Part shown: positions 1 to 6,891 of the stretch, in pieces | Position numbering within the stretch: position 1 is the stretch's first letter | Layout of the letters: every line of letters begins with the position of its first letter | From: an uncultured Eubacteriales bacterium | GTDB taxonomy: Bacteria > Bacillota > Clostridia > Oscillospirales > Oscillospiraceae | Assembly: GCA_900555735.1 (NCBI GenBank) | Contig: USMI01000016.1 | Coordinates: 1-23,116, forward strand | Direction: 5' to 3' | Length of the DNA stretch: 23,116 bases | Notes under the pieces: generated by a model | Seen by the model: only the letters and a program-made list of their open reading frames with translations | What the model was told of the DNA's origin: nothing | Databases searched by the model: none | Translations under genes and position numbers: made by a program

Positions 1-145
1 ATCTGGTGTTCTGGAACCCATTCTCATCGGCGTACTTTTGCAGGATAAGTTTTTGGTTCTGAATGCTGTTGGAGTCGCCCTCCAGATTATCATCTCGGGA
101 CAGACGGCAATAGAGCGCCGTGATCTTTTGGTTTGGCTGTAACAT
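1..145 (-). CDS. Large serine recombinase, N-terminal fragment (cut by window edge)
   Basis: Only the first 48 codons are in the window; the gene continues beyond position 1. The start ATG at 145 follows a strong AGGAGG ribosome site. The residues ITALYCRLSRDD (8-19) are the N-terminal catalytic motif of serine resolvases/integrases, with Ser16 as the expected nucleophile, and GDSNSIQNQ next to it is typical of the large TnpX/TndX-like recombinases of clostridial mobile elements. Such enzymes cut and rejoin the ends of integrative or mobilizable elements. Its position downstream of mobilization genes, transcribed outward, fits the usual place of the integrase at one end of such an element. 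The recombinase and zinc-ribbon domains cannot be checked here, so whether it is intact is unknown. Confidence 0.88.
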   Translation of the reverse strand, partial: MLQPNQKITALYCRLSRDDNLEGDSNSIQNQKLILQKYADENGFQNTR

Positions 146-167
146 ATTGACCTCCTTCATAAAATGC

Positions 168-214
168 CAAACCGATTGAGAGATTGCAACCATACAATAC
201 CCCCAATCGGTTTG
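168..214. repeat. Inverted repeat between recombinase and small gene
   Basis: An 11-bp perfect inverted repeat (CAAACCGATTG at 168-178, CAATCGGTTTG at 204-214) with a 25-nt loop lies between the end of the 88-aa gene and the start of the recombinase. On the minus strand it could fold just before the recombinase ribosome site. It has no clear U-tract, so a terminator role is weak; a regulatory hairpin or protein-binding dyad is equally possible. Confidence 0.6.
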
Positions 215-236
215 TTTGTCTATGCGAACCTGTTTT

Positions 237-503
237 TCAGGCGGAAATATTTTTTGCGTCCTGCTCCAGGTCGATGACCTGTTTCATAAGATCGACCGTA
301 GATTGCGTTCCTCCGAAACTGAATTCCGCGAACACAATGTACTCTCTGCCGCATACATGCTGTCGGCGGCTTTTTATAATCTTGTCGTCCCTTTCTTCCA
401 CTGCGGTATCCCGCACTGCCTTGGCAGAGGGAATATCCTCATCTCCATGCTTTTCTTCACTGTAGGAGCGGGGACGCTCATTGTATTTGAATTTATACGC
501 CAT
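237..503 (-). CDS. Small hypothetical protein of the mobile element (88 aa)
   Basis: I do not recognise the family. The ATG at 503 has a good AAAGGA site seven bases upstream; a longer reading frame exists upstream but runs through a terminator-like hairpin, so this start is preferred. The protein is hydrophilic, with a charged N-terminal half (residues 1-45, rich in Glu, Lys and Arg), then a motif REYIVFAEFSFGGTQSTVDLM, and a short helical end. It has no signal peptide or membrane segment. It sits between the relaxase operon and the serine recombinase, a slot often filled in clostridial elements by small accessory genes. A role in regulating excision or transfer is only a guess from position. 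Confidence 0.6.
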   Translation of the reverse strand: MAYKFKYNERPRSYSEEKHGDEDIPSAKAVRDTAVEERDDKIIKSRRQHVCGREYIVFAEFSFGGTQSTVDLMKQVIDLEQDAKNISA

Positions 504-539
504 ATCGTTCCTTTCCCCTGACGCTACAGTCAGGCAACA

Positions 540-567
540 AAAATAGCAGACCGTTACATGGTCTGCT
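540..567 (-). terminator. Intrinsic terminator after the mobilization operon
   Basis: An 8-bp stem (AGCAGACC at 545-552, GGTCTGCT at 560-567) overlaps the stop codon of the relaxase-frame ORF. Read on the minus strand it is followed by ATTTTTG, the form of a Rho-independent terminator. It would end most transcripts from the repA-mobC-relaxase genes before the 88-aa gene. Confidence 0.65.
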
Positions 568-799
568 GCTGTGTTTGTTCTGCCTGCTGATCTTCGGTCC
601 ACTGCTGTTCTGTAGATGATTGCTCATCCTGTGTGAGCACCATGGCTACGCCGGCCACCAGTCCGATGACAGCGCCGATATTTTTGGCTTCCTGTTCTGC
701 CTGGATACGGCGGTAACGTTCCTCGACATCTTCGTTACCATCATCCAGTAACGCTCCAGTTACCGCCAGACCATACAGTCCAGCGTGGAGCGGCTTCAT
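554..799 (-). CDS. Small membrane protein, or C-terminal end of the relaxase frame (81 aa)
   Basis: This ORF is in the same frame as the relaxase and is codons 408-488 of that uninterrupted frame. It reads like a genuine protein, unlike the stretch before it: a hydrophobic segment near the start, a charged helix (ERYRRIQAEQEAKN), a second hydrophobic segment (IGAVIGLVAGVAMVL) and a Gln-rich tail. Its ATG (799-797) overlaps the TGA of the preceding embedded gene as ATGA, the classic arrangement for translational coupling. No good ribosome site of its own is visible. It may be made separately by re-initiation, as part of a long relaxase, or both. Function unknown. Confidence 0.5.
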   Translation of the reverse strand: MKPLHAGLYGLAVTGALLDDGNEDVEERYRRIQAEQEAKNIGAVIGLVAGVAMVLTQDEQSSTEQQWTEDQQAEQTQQQTM

Positions 800-2020
800 A
801 GAAACAGGTTGCGGATGTTGCTGACCACTGTCGCTGTGCCATACCCCATCCCCAGCAGTGCCGCCACGATAAGCAGTACCAGTACGATCCATTTGGCCAC
901 TACGATCAGGTCGAAGTCCGGAAGCCAGTCCAGCCATTTGCAGGAATGCTTTTCTTTCTTCTTCCCAGCCTGTTCCAGCAGAGTGGTCATCTCCGTCAAC
1001 GATTTCTGGATCTCCGCCATGCTGTTCTGCACCGCTGTCAGGTCTGTGTGTGATCTCAGGTTCGGAAGATACTCCCGCATTCCACGCACTTCCCACCCGA
1101 TGGATTCTGTCTTCTGTGTCAGCATCGTCAGAGCCTCCGGCAGCGGACACTGGATGACAATGGGCGTGATCGGTGAACTCGACTCCTGCGCTGTCGGCTG
1201 CGGTGAAGGCTCGGGCCGGTTCAGGGCCATGAGCTCGTCCATAGATAATTTCTTCTCTGATCCTGAATTCATATTCCATGTTCTCCTTTAGATATTTGTC
1301 ACCGAACAGCAAACGGTCCCGACACCGCCAGCCACTCGGCGTGGTATAGGTGATATTCTTTCGGGACTTTTCCCAGCGAACCTTGTAGCCCTCGCTCTCC
1401 ATCAGCGCAATGAACTCCTCGCGGTTGGAAGCGTGGCGCATACAGTCATTGATGATATTCATGAGCTGCAGCTTCTTGCTCTGACCACGGGCCGCCGTGT
1501 GATACTCTCCGATGGTCATAGTCTTTGTTTTCTGCTTTTGTTCCCTGGGTTGAAATACAGGAAGTGAAAACTCCTTGCAGACCATGTCGTTGCGTTGCCG
1601 CAGTTCCTGGAGCTGCTCCTTTGCGATATGCAGTTTCCGTCCAGTATCGAAATTGACCGAGTTGATGAGGAAGTGGGAATGGATGTGCTCACGGTCTGTG
1701 TGGGTGCAGACCAGAACTTCGTATCCCTCATAGTACTCGGCCAGCTTCAGCGCGGCCGCGTGAGCGGTGACCGGGTCGACTGCTTCGCCTTTCGGGAAGC
1801 TCTGTACCATGTGATAGAACAGTACACCGTCCGTCTTGTGGTAGAGCCGCTTGGTGGTCATGAAATCCGCGTAGACAGATTCCGGCTGACAGTTGATACC
1901 TGTGACCAACTGCTGCCCCTCGAACTCGGTCTTTTTATCCTGCATGGTATACCGCATCACGGCGCTCATGCATCCGGTGGTCTGGCCCCGCTTGTAGTTT
2001 GTGAAGCTGATGATAGCCAT
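554..2020 (-). CDS. Relaxase / mobilization nuclease (PF03432 type)
   Basis: Relaxases nick one strand at oriT and lead it into the recipient. Residues 1-250 show the family well: the N-terminal MRYTMQDKK with Tyr24 as the likely catalytic tyrosine, and the metal-binding HTDREHIHSHF motif at 107-117 (His112, His114, His116) followed by LINSVN. Start ATG at 2020, three bases after the mobC stop, so the two are probably co-translated. The frame stays open for 488 codons, but from about codon 250 to 407 the translation is low-complexity (Gly, Asp, Ala, His, Arg) because another gene occupies a different frame there. Codons 408-488 again look like protein. The true relaxase product may be the full length or may functionally end near codon 260. 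Confidence 0.88.
   Translation of the reverse strand: MAIISFTNYKRGQTTGCMSAVMRYTMQDKKTEFEGQQLVTGINCQPESVYADFMTTKRLYHKTDGVLFYHMVQSFPKGEAVDPVTAHAAALKLAEYYEGYEVLVCTHTDREHIHSHFLINSVNFDTGRKLHIAKEQLQELRQRNDMVCKEFSLPVFQPREQKQKTKTMTIGEYHTAARGQSKKLQLMNIINDCMRHASNREEFIALMESEGYKVRWEKSRKNITYTTPSGWRCRDRLLFGDKYLKENMEYEFRIREEIIYGRAHGPEPARAFTAADSAGVEFTDHAHCHPVSAAGGSDDADTEDRIHRVGSAWNAGVSSEPEITHRPDSGAEQHGGDPEIVDGDDHSAGTGWEEERKAFLQMAGLASGLRPDRSGQMDRTGTAYRGGTAGDGVWHSDSGQQHPQPVSMKPLHAGLYGLAVTGALLDDGNEDVEERYRRIQAEQEAKNIGAVIGLVAGVAMVLTQDEQSSTEQQWTEDQQAEQTQQQTM
796..1272 (-). CDS. Embedded single-pass membrane protein overlapping the relaxase (158 aa)
   Basis: The gene lies wholly inside the relaxase frame but in another phase. 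The ATG at 1272 has an AAAGGAG site about eleven bases upstream. The product looks genuine: a soluble N-terminal part with a Pro/Ser/Gln linker (19-36), a probable coiled coil (about 75-105, VQNSMAEIQKSLTEMTTLLE), a Lys-rich patch (104-108), and one strong transmembrane helix (about 121-143). The C-terminus is short and basic. Its stop overlaps the next ATG (ATGA). A long coiled coil with a C-terminal anchor would suit a membrane-tethered partner of the relaxosome, but that is inference; the family was not recognised. Confidence 0.75.
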   Translation of the reverse strand: MNSGSEKKLSMDELMALNRPEPSPQPTAQESSSPITPIVIQCPLPEALTMLTQKTESIGWEVRGMREYLPNLRSHTDLTAVQNSMAEIQKSLTEMTTLLEQAGKKKEKHSCKWLDWLPDFDLIVVAKWIVLVLLIVAALLGMGYGTATVVSNIRNLFL

Positions 2021-2023
2021 AGC

Positions 2024-2335
2024 TTACCAGCGCTTTCGTTCAAGGATCATCCGAACGGCACCACAGAGTTCAGAGAACGCCCGACATACGCTTTCCAGAT
2101 CGATCACGGTCACTCGTCCCATGTGCGCCAGGGTGACGAGCTGGTTCAGATTTCTGCCGATGGACTTCAGCTCCTTCAGCACTTCTTTCAGGCCGTCGAT
2201 GACCACCACCTGCTTTCCCAGGCAGCAGGCAGTGACGTAGTCGCTCATGGACATCCCGGACTGCTTCGCCAACTCCTTGATGGCCTCCCGGTCTGTGGAC
2301 GCCATGCGGGTGCTGAATTTAACATCTTTTTTCAT
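2024..2335 (-). CDS. mobC: Mobilization protein MobC (relaxosome accessory)
   Basis: This 103-aa protein has the pattern of MobC-family relaxosome proteins: a short N-terminal strand (VKFSTRMAS), then two helices (DREAIKELAKQSG, SMSDYVTACCL) as in ribbon-helix-helix DNA-binding proteins, and a C-terminal helical part containing LKSIGRNLNQL, a hallmark of MobC. Such proteins bind oriT and help the relaxase to nick. The ATG at 2335 is preceded by TTTGGAGG at good spacing. The stop is three bases before the relaxase start, and the upstream intergenic stretch has the repeats expected of an oriT. Confidence 0.88.
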   Translation of the reverse strand: MKKDVKFSTRMASTDREAIKELAKQSGMSMSDYVTACCLGKQVVVIDGLKEVLKELKSIGRNLNQLVTLAHMGRVTVIDLESVCRAFSELCGAVRMILERKRW

Positions 2336-2536
2336 GTCGTTTCCTCCAAATCGTAGATAAAGTGGGCCCGGGCTTCTGCCCGGAATTCATGCGGAAGTCG
2401 GGCAGCGGCGTTGCCGCAGACCAGACAAACGCGATGCTGGCCACCTCCAAGGAGGTGATTTCCCTGCACCGAACACCCGCGCTCCGCTTTCGGCCACAAA
2501 TGGCCACAAACGGCGTTTCTTTTTCCCTGCGGGTGT
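2336..2536. other. Repeat-rich stretch upstream of mobC, candidate oriT
   Basis: This 201-nt gap holds several structures: a hairpin CCGGGC/GCCCGG (368-373 and 378-383 within the 2 kb block), GCGGC/GCCGC (2405-2417), a near-palindrome CACCTCCAAGGAGGTG (2442-2457), and a tandem direct repeat GGCCACAAA (2492-2500 and 2502-2510). oriT sites commonly lie just upstream of mobC/relaxase genes and have inverted repeats beside a nic site. Two open frames cross this gap but have no convincing starts or family signatures. The oriT assignment is inference from position and structure. Confidence 0.4.
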
Positions 2537-3613
2537 TTACTCGCCATGCCCGGCAATCTCCCGCAAATCGCCGCACAGCGCCCCAACAGGGTCAACAGGG
2601 GCGACCACAGGTACACCCTGGGCATCGTCACTTTCGGCACGGCGCAGCTCGATGAGCCGCTTCCCGTTGCTGCGGCGCACCATACCGAAAATTCCGATTT
2701 TGCTTAGCGCGTCAAGGCTTTGCAGGATCAGGCGGGACACTTTCTTAGGCGAGATACGCTCCATACCGACAGGGTCGATTTTTTCAGACAGCTCTGTGGG
2801 AGTGCCGATAAATTTCGTACGGTCGCGCATCAGTTCAGAGACCAGATAGGTGATCCGGTCGCCCAGTAGCTCCGGCTGCGTTCTGCTGTCTGCTACCATC
2901 TCCCACACGTTTTCAACGTTGCGTTCCAGAGACAACTCCCGGTATTCAATGTCACGACCGATGCAGGAGAGCTTCGCCTTACCGCTGCCGCGCCGATCTT
3001 CCACCAGAGTAAAACTGGAATCCACCGCCCCGCTGATGGCTGTCGTACCGGAGATACGGTTGAACACATCATCGGCAGTTTCCTTTCGCAGATGATGGAT
3101 CAGCAGGATGGCGATGCCGTGCTTGTCCGCCAGCCGCTTCAGCACGGACAGGTCCCGGTAGTCATTGGCGTAGGTGGCATCGTGGACGGGGCGGACCATC
3201 TGCAGCGTATCGACGAGGACCAGAACAGTATCCGGGTGAGCTACGAGGAAGCCCTCCACCTGCTCCTCCAGCCCCTGACCGATGGGAGCGCACTCCGTAC
3301 AGAAATGGACGCTGTCCGGCGCGTCCTCTGTGATCTCGAAGAGACGGTTCTGGATGCGAAGGACGGAGTCCTCCAGGCAGAGATAGAGGGTGGTGCCCTG
3401 CTTCACGCTCATTCCCCAGACCGGTTCTCCCTTGGCCACCGTCACCGCCAGCCACAGGGCCAGCCAGGACTTGCCCACCTTGGGTGAACCCGCCAGGATA
3501 TGCAGACCCTGAGAGATCAGCGTGTCCACCACAAAATTGGGCGGCTCCAGCGGACGGTCCATCAGCGTCCTACCGTCCACCGTGACCAGAGGACGGTCCA
3601 TTTTGTTGCTCAT
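2537..3613 (-). CDS. RepA-like AAA ATPase / helicase of the mobile element
   Basis: A 358-aa P-loop ATPase of the RepA/RecA-like replicative helicase group (AAA_25). Walker A is GSPKVGKS at residues 42-49 after the strand LHILA; a Walker B-like strand TVLVLVDTLQ lies near 129-138; LIHHLRK (171-177) and the following GTTAISGA match the sensor region of these hexameric helicases. The C-terminal third resembles a small winged-helix-like domain. The ATG at 3613 is chosen because GGAGG stands eight bases upstream; it lies two bases after the stop of a leader ORF. In mobilizable elements such proteins are thought to support replication of the excised circle. It is followed by the candidate oriT and mobC. 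Confidence 0.82.
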   Translation of the reverse strand: MSNKMDRPLVTVDGRTLMDRPLEPPNFVVDTLISQGLHILAGSPKVGKSWLALWLAVTVAKGEPVWGMSVKQGTTLYLCLEDSVLRIQNRLFEITEDAPDSVHFCTECAPIGQGLEEQVEGFLVAHPDTVLVLVDTLQMVRPVHDATYANDYRDLSVLKRLADKHGIAILLIHHLRKETADDVFNRISGTTAISGAVDSSFTLVEDRRGSGKAKLSCIGRDIEYRELSLERNVENVWEMVADSRTQPELLGDRITYLVSELMRDRTKFIGTPTELSEKIDPVGMERISPKKVSRLILQSLDALSKIGIFGMVRRSNGKRLIELRRAESDDAQGVPVVAPVDPVGALCGDLREIAGHGE

Positions 3614-3615
3614 AG

Positions 3616-3720
3616 TCAGTACCTCCAATTCAAAATATCTGAATACAAAAATCTCCCACCTCGAAAGAAGTGGGAGTAGTATTCTTTTAGAGGAGCAGTG
3701 CCCACAGGACTTTTGAGCAT
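3616..3720 (-). CDS. Leader peptide upstream of the RepA-like gene (34 aa)
   Basis: A short ORF starts at ATG 3720, after a purine-rich GGGGCAAGGGG stretch, and ends with TGA at 3616, two bases before the RepA-like ATG. The peptide is aromatic and basic in the middle (EYYSHFFRGGRFLY). The codons for this part form a terminator-like hairpin (3645-3676), so a translating ribosome would disturb it. This is the layout of a translated attenuator leader. No function for the peptide itself is known to me. Confidence 0.5.
   Translation of the reverse strand: MLKSPVGTAPLKEYYSHFFRGGRFLYSDILNWRY
3645..3676 (-). promoter_or_regulatory. Attenuator-like hairpin in the leader ORF
   Basis: Read on the minus strand, CTCCCAC (3676-3670) pairs with GTGGGAG (3659-3653) across a 10-nt loop, and the stem is followed at once by ATTTTTG. 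This is the form of a small intrinsic terminator, placed inside the leader ORF and about 30 nt before the RepA-like start. Leader translation could control read-through into the replication and mobilization genes. Confidence 0.55.
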
Positions 3721-3736
3721 CCCCTTGCCCCTCTGC

Positions 3737-3795
3737 TTGTATTGTGGTGGAAAAGATGGTATCCTGATAAAAAGCATGGACAGATTAAAAATCAA
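3737..3795. promoter_or_regulatory. Candidate divergent promoters for the two arms of the element
   Basis: On the plus strand TTGTAT (3737-3742) and TATCCT (3760-3765) are 17 bp apart and would serve the zinc-ribbon and sigma genes. On the minus strand TTGATT (3795-3790) and TTTTAT (3772-3767), also 17 bp apart, would serve the leader and the RepA-like gene. The two -10 boxes nearly touch, so the promoters may compete. Both are imperfect matches found by eye. Confidence 0.35.
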
Positions 3796-3832
3796 GTAGG
3801 ACAAATTATTGCAGAGGAGAGGGCCAGCGGAA

Positions 3833-5149
3833 ATGGAGGGGAGCATCATATTCTATACCTACGGCAGCACCTTGGAGCTGAACGGGCAGCAGTTTGAGGC
3901 AGGCAGGCTGACCGAAGATCTGCTGAATCTATCACCGGATGACTACCACCCTCTGCACGAACGGATGGTGCGCATCCGTACCCTTATGGACATCTACGAG
4001 TATGTCCGCAAGAGTGAACTTTGGTGGAAACTGAATGATGAGATGGAGCAGCTCTGTCAGGAACTTCGCCGATATACTGTGTTCCGCTTGCCACCGGACG
4101 ATTGCTATGACGCTTTCTTTTCGGTGATACGGGAGATCACAGGACAGTTCAGCTTGTTTCCTCCCGAGGAGCACAGCCTTTCAGAGGATGATCAGACAAA
4201 ACTTCTCAGCGCCTCAGCGGAAGAATTCTTCCAGAGCGATGATGGGGACAGCGCTCCTGAAATCTCCTTGGGACTGCTGGATCTGTTTCGTCGCAGAGAG
4301 GGCAGCGAGGAAAAGGGTGAGTTGTTTTATTACGAGATGTTTCGCCTCCTGGGAGCGTGCGAAGATACCTGGAGTGCCTACAAGAAATACATCGACCGCT
4401 ACATGATGTATCTTCACGACATCCGTGCCTTTGTTCCTACCATCCGGAATTTCATCAAGTTTATCCTCTCCACACTCACGACCAATGGGCCGGAAAGCTA
4501 TGCGGCAGCGCTCTATGGTTTCTATAACGATGATCGCACCGCAGAGAAGCTGATCGTCAACCCCATCACTTACCACGGGGACTGCTACAGGAGACACGAT
4601 GAATATATGCTCTCCTATGTCCCGCGGGAGCTGCCGGACGGCTCCATGGCCATCTGTCAGGAGCATGTGACGGACAGCTTACAGGCGCTGATGAAGGCAG
4701 ACTATATGCTGGCCCTGAATAGCGGACACAACATCCGCCGCTGCATCATCTGCGGGAAATACTTCATGCTGAAGAGCGGCGTCCACGCTTTGTACTGCGA
4801 AGGGGCCTGTCCCCACGCTCCTGGCTACACCTGTCGGCAATTTGGCACGGTGGAAGTTCAAAAGGAACTGGCAAAGAACAACCCCAAGGTGAAGGCCAAG
4901 CTGACTGCCTTTTCCAGGATCACGAAGGATATGCAGCGGGGAGCTATCTCTCAGGAGGATGCCAGAAGAGCCAAGGATCATGTGCGAGACCGGCTCTACG
5001 ATGCGCTGCGCAGCCCGGATATCTCTGTTGAGGAGTTTTCTGAACAAATATCTACTGCGCAAGTGTATGAATATTGCCGCATCACCAGAGTGAGCAAGCC
5101 CCGAGGGCGTCCACCGAAAGCAAAGGCGGGTGGGACCCATGACCAATGA
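3833..5149 (+). CDS. Zinc-ribbon-like protein, probably DUF6076
   Basis: A 438-aa protein mostly of hydrophilic helices without signal peptide or membrane segments. Near residues 301-335 it has a Cys-rich motif: RRCIICGKYF, then YCEGAC and a further Cys (YTCRQFG), spaced as in a treble-clef or zinc-ribbon finger. This pattern matches what I recall of DUF6076 proteins in Firmicutes mobile elements; the family name is tentative. A basic C-terminal tail (SKPRGRPPKAK) resembles an AT-hook. The ATG at 3833 follows an AGAGGAGAGG stretch. It overlaps the sigma factor gene by 11 bases, so the two are likely co-translated and may work together. The biochemical role is unknown. Confidence 0.7.
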   Translation: MEGSIIFYTYGSTLELNGQQFEAGRLTEDLLNLSPDDYHPLHERMVRIRTLMDIYEYVRKSELWWKLNDEMEQLCQELRRYTVFRLPPDDCYDAFFSVIREITGQFSLFPPEEHSLSEDDQTKLLSASAEEFFQSDDGDSAPEISLGLLDLFRRREGSEEKGELFYYEMFRLLGACEDTWSAYKKYIDRYMMYLHDIRAFVPTIRNFIKFILSTLTTNGPESYAAALYGFYNDDRTAEKLIVNPITYHGDCYRRHDEYMLSYVPRELPDGSMAICQEHVTDSLQALMKADYMLALNSGHNIRRCIICGKYFMLKSGVHALYCEGACPHAPGYTCRQFGTVEVQKELAKNNPKVKAKLTAFSRITKDMQRGAISQEDARRAKDHVRDRLYDALRSPDISVEEFSEQISTAQVYEYCRITRVSKPRGRPPKAKAGGTHDQ

Positions 5150-6050
5150 GGAATTGGTCCGCCGATATTACGGCGGTGATGAGCGCGCGCTGGAGGAGTT
5201 GTACCGCAGGAATCTCGGGCTGATCCGGCGCATCGCCCGGGAGACTGCCAGAGAGTTCAACTGTCTGCATATGGACAGGGAAAGACCGAGAGAGTTGTCC
5301 GGCTATACGAAAACGATTCTGGAGGATCTTTGCGGCGAGGGTGCGTTGGAATTTCTGACACGGGTCCAGAGCAGAGAATACGATGAGAGCCGTGCTGTGC
5401 TTGCCACCTACCTGTACCCACATCTGAAAGGCCGGATGACCCGTTGGCTGGAGCAACATATCGGAAATCTTTCTCTGAGCAAGCACGAGATGGATGCTGT
5501 CCGGCAGGCACAAAGGCTATATCATTCAGGTCAGTTCAGCATCGAAGAGATCGCGGAGAAAATGGATGTCCTTCTGGAACAGGCTGTCAAGCACATCCGT
5601 TACAACACCCATTTTGTTGGTGTCAATGATCTTATCCCTGGGAGCTATGACGGTGATCCCTTTGAGCGGCTGATGCCTGGGAATCTCTCTGTTTCTGCGG
5701 AGCAGGTCGTGTATCGAAAAGTCTGCATTGAGCTGCTGCAGGAACTATTTGATGCTCTCCCGAAGAAGGACAGGGACATCCTCGGAAAATTCTACGGCGT
5801 ATTCGGATTTGAAAAAACTTCGCTGAAGGAAATCGGCATGTACCACATGATGAAGGAGTCCGCCGTGGAAAAGGCAAAGGAGCGTGCTGTCACAAAGCTG
5901 AAAAAAGCCTATCCGGGTAGCAGGCTGCAGATCTGGAGGAATGTTCATCGTATGATACGCAGACCGATCCTGCCAGCGAAGGATGACAGAGCACTGCGGC
6001 GCAGCTTCACGACTTCGACCCTACGAAATCAGGAGTCTGGAAGATCGTAG
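5139..6050 (+). CDS. Sigma-70-family factor of the mobile element
   Basis: A 303-aa protein with the architecture of a sigma-70-like factor. Residues 1-35 (EELVRRYYGGDERALEELYRRNLGLIRRIA) match sigma region 2 entry, and SRAVLATYLYPHLKGRMTRWL resembles region 2.3-2.4. The middle holds a region-3-like helix-turn-helix, and residues about 190-245 (ELFDALPKKDRDIL ... EIGMYHMMKESAVEKAKERAVTKLKKAY) fit region 4. The ATG at 5139 is preferred to an upstream GTG. It overlaps the zinc-ribbon gene. Likely role: directing RNA polymerase to element promoters, or acting as a phage-type late regulator; targets are unknown. The last 30 residues are Arg-rich and outside the usual domain. Confidence 0.72.
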   Translation: MTNEELVRRYYGGDERALEELYRRNLGLIRRIARETAREFNCLHMDRERPRELSGYTKTILEDLCGEGALEFLTRVQSREYDESRAVLATYLYPHLKGRMTRWLEQHIGNLSLSKHEMDAVRQAQRLYHSGQFSIEEIAEKMDVLLEQAVKHIRYNTHFVGVNDLIPGSYDGDPFERLMPGNLSVSAEQVVYRKVCIELLQELFDALPKKDRDILGKFYGVFGFEKTSLKEIGMYHMMKESAVEKAKERAVTKLKKAYPGSRLQIWRNVHRMIRRPILPAKDDRALRRSFTTSTLRNQESGRS

Positions 6051-6159
6051 TTTCGATACAGTCTGGTGAGAATTTTGCGCAGACAGGAGACCGCAACAGT
6101 CCCCTTTAGGACATGTTTAGGAAAAATCAAGAGTCATACTCGCTTTTTTATACGTTCCG

Positions 6160-6168
6160 TGCTATAAT
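6160..6168 (+). promoter_or_regulatory. vanRS promoter (extended -10)
   Basis: TATAAT at 6163-6168 is a perfect -10 box and is preceded by TG one base upstream (TGCTATAAT), an extended -10. No good -35 is present at 16-18 bp. A consensus -10 with a poor -35 suits a promoter helped by an activator such as VanR. It lies 27 bases before the vanR start. Confidence 0.6.
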
Positions 6169-6195
6169 GCAGAAAAACACGAAAGGCCGGCAACT

Positions 6196-6891
6196 ATGGC
6201 TACACATATTTTAGTCGTCGATGACGAGACTGCGATCGCAGATCTGGTGGAGGTCTATCTGAAAAACGAAGGCTTCACCATCCACAAATTCTATAATGCC
6301 TCCGACGCCCTGGCTTGTGTGCGGACGACACGCTTGAATCTGGCGGTGCTGGATGTGATGCTGCCGGACATGGACGGCTTTACCCTCTGCCAGCGCATCC
6401 GGGAGGACCACCTGTTCCCCATCATCATGCTCACCGCAAAGGTGGAGGATATGGACAAGATCATGGGGCTGACCTTGGGAGCGGACGACTACATCACCAA
6501 GCCCTTCAATCCTCTGGAACTGGTGGCCCGGGTCAAGACTCAGCTGCGCCGCTACACCCGGTACAACCCCAGGGAGGGGACAGTCCAGGAGGTCACCGAA
6601 TACGACTTTCGAGGCCTTCAGATCTCCAAGGCCACTCACAAGTGCGTCCTGTTCGGCGAGGAACTGGCCCTGACGCCCTTGGAATTCTCCATTCTCTGGT
6701 ATCTATGTGAGCACCGGGGGAATGTGGTGTCCAGCGAGGAACTGTTTGAACATGTTTGGGGCGAGGCGTTTATGGACAGCAACAACACCGTCATGAGTCA
6801 CATCGCCCGGCTACGGGAAAAGATGCACGAGCCCAGCCGAAAGCCCAAATTCATCAAGACCGTTTGGGGGGTGGGGTACACCATTGAGTAA
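6196..6891 (+). CDS. vanR: VanR-type response regulator
   Basis: A 231-aa OmpR-family regulator. The receiver domain (1-115) has acidic pocket Asp9/Asp10, phospho-acceptor Asp53 (VLDVMLPD), Thr80 and Lys102 (TKPFNP). The C-terminal winged helix (about 135-231) contains LTPLEFSILWYL and ends with VWGVGYTIE. When phosphorylated by VanS it would turn on the resistance genes. It is assigned to VanR from close family resemblance and because it heads an unbroken set of vanG-type genes. Start ATG 6196 follows GAAAGG. It overlaps vanS by eight bases. The -10 upstream suggests autoregulated expression. Confidence 0.9.
   Translation: MATHILVVDDETAIADLVEVYLKNEGFTIHKFYNASDALACVRTTRLNLAVLDVMLPDMDGFTLCQRIREDHLFPIIMLTAKVEDMDKIMGLTLGADDYITKPFNPLELVARVKTQLRRYTRYNPREGTVQEVTEYDFRGLQISKATHKCVLFGEELALTPLEFSILWYLCEHRGNVVSSEELFEHVWGEAFMDSNNTVMSHIARLREKMHEPSRKPKFIKTVWGVGYTIE

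Noticed and set aside
1595..2356. Plus-strand frame of 253 codons opposite the relaxase and mobC
   Set aside because: It is a shadow of two genes with clear family motifs and has no expression signals.
2319..2640. Two minus-strand frames between the RepA-like gene and mobC
   Set aside because: They have no ribosome site, overlap both neighbours, have odd composition and cross the repeat-rich candidate oriT.
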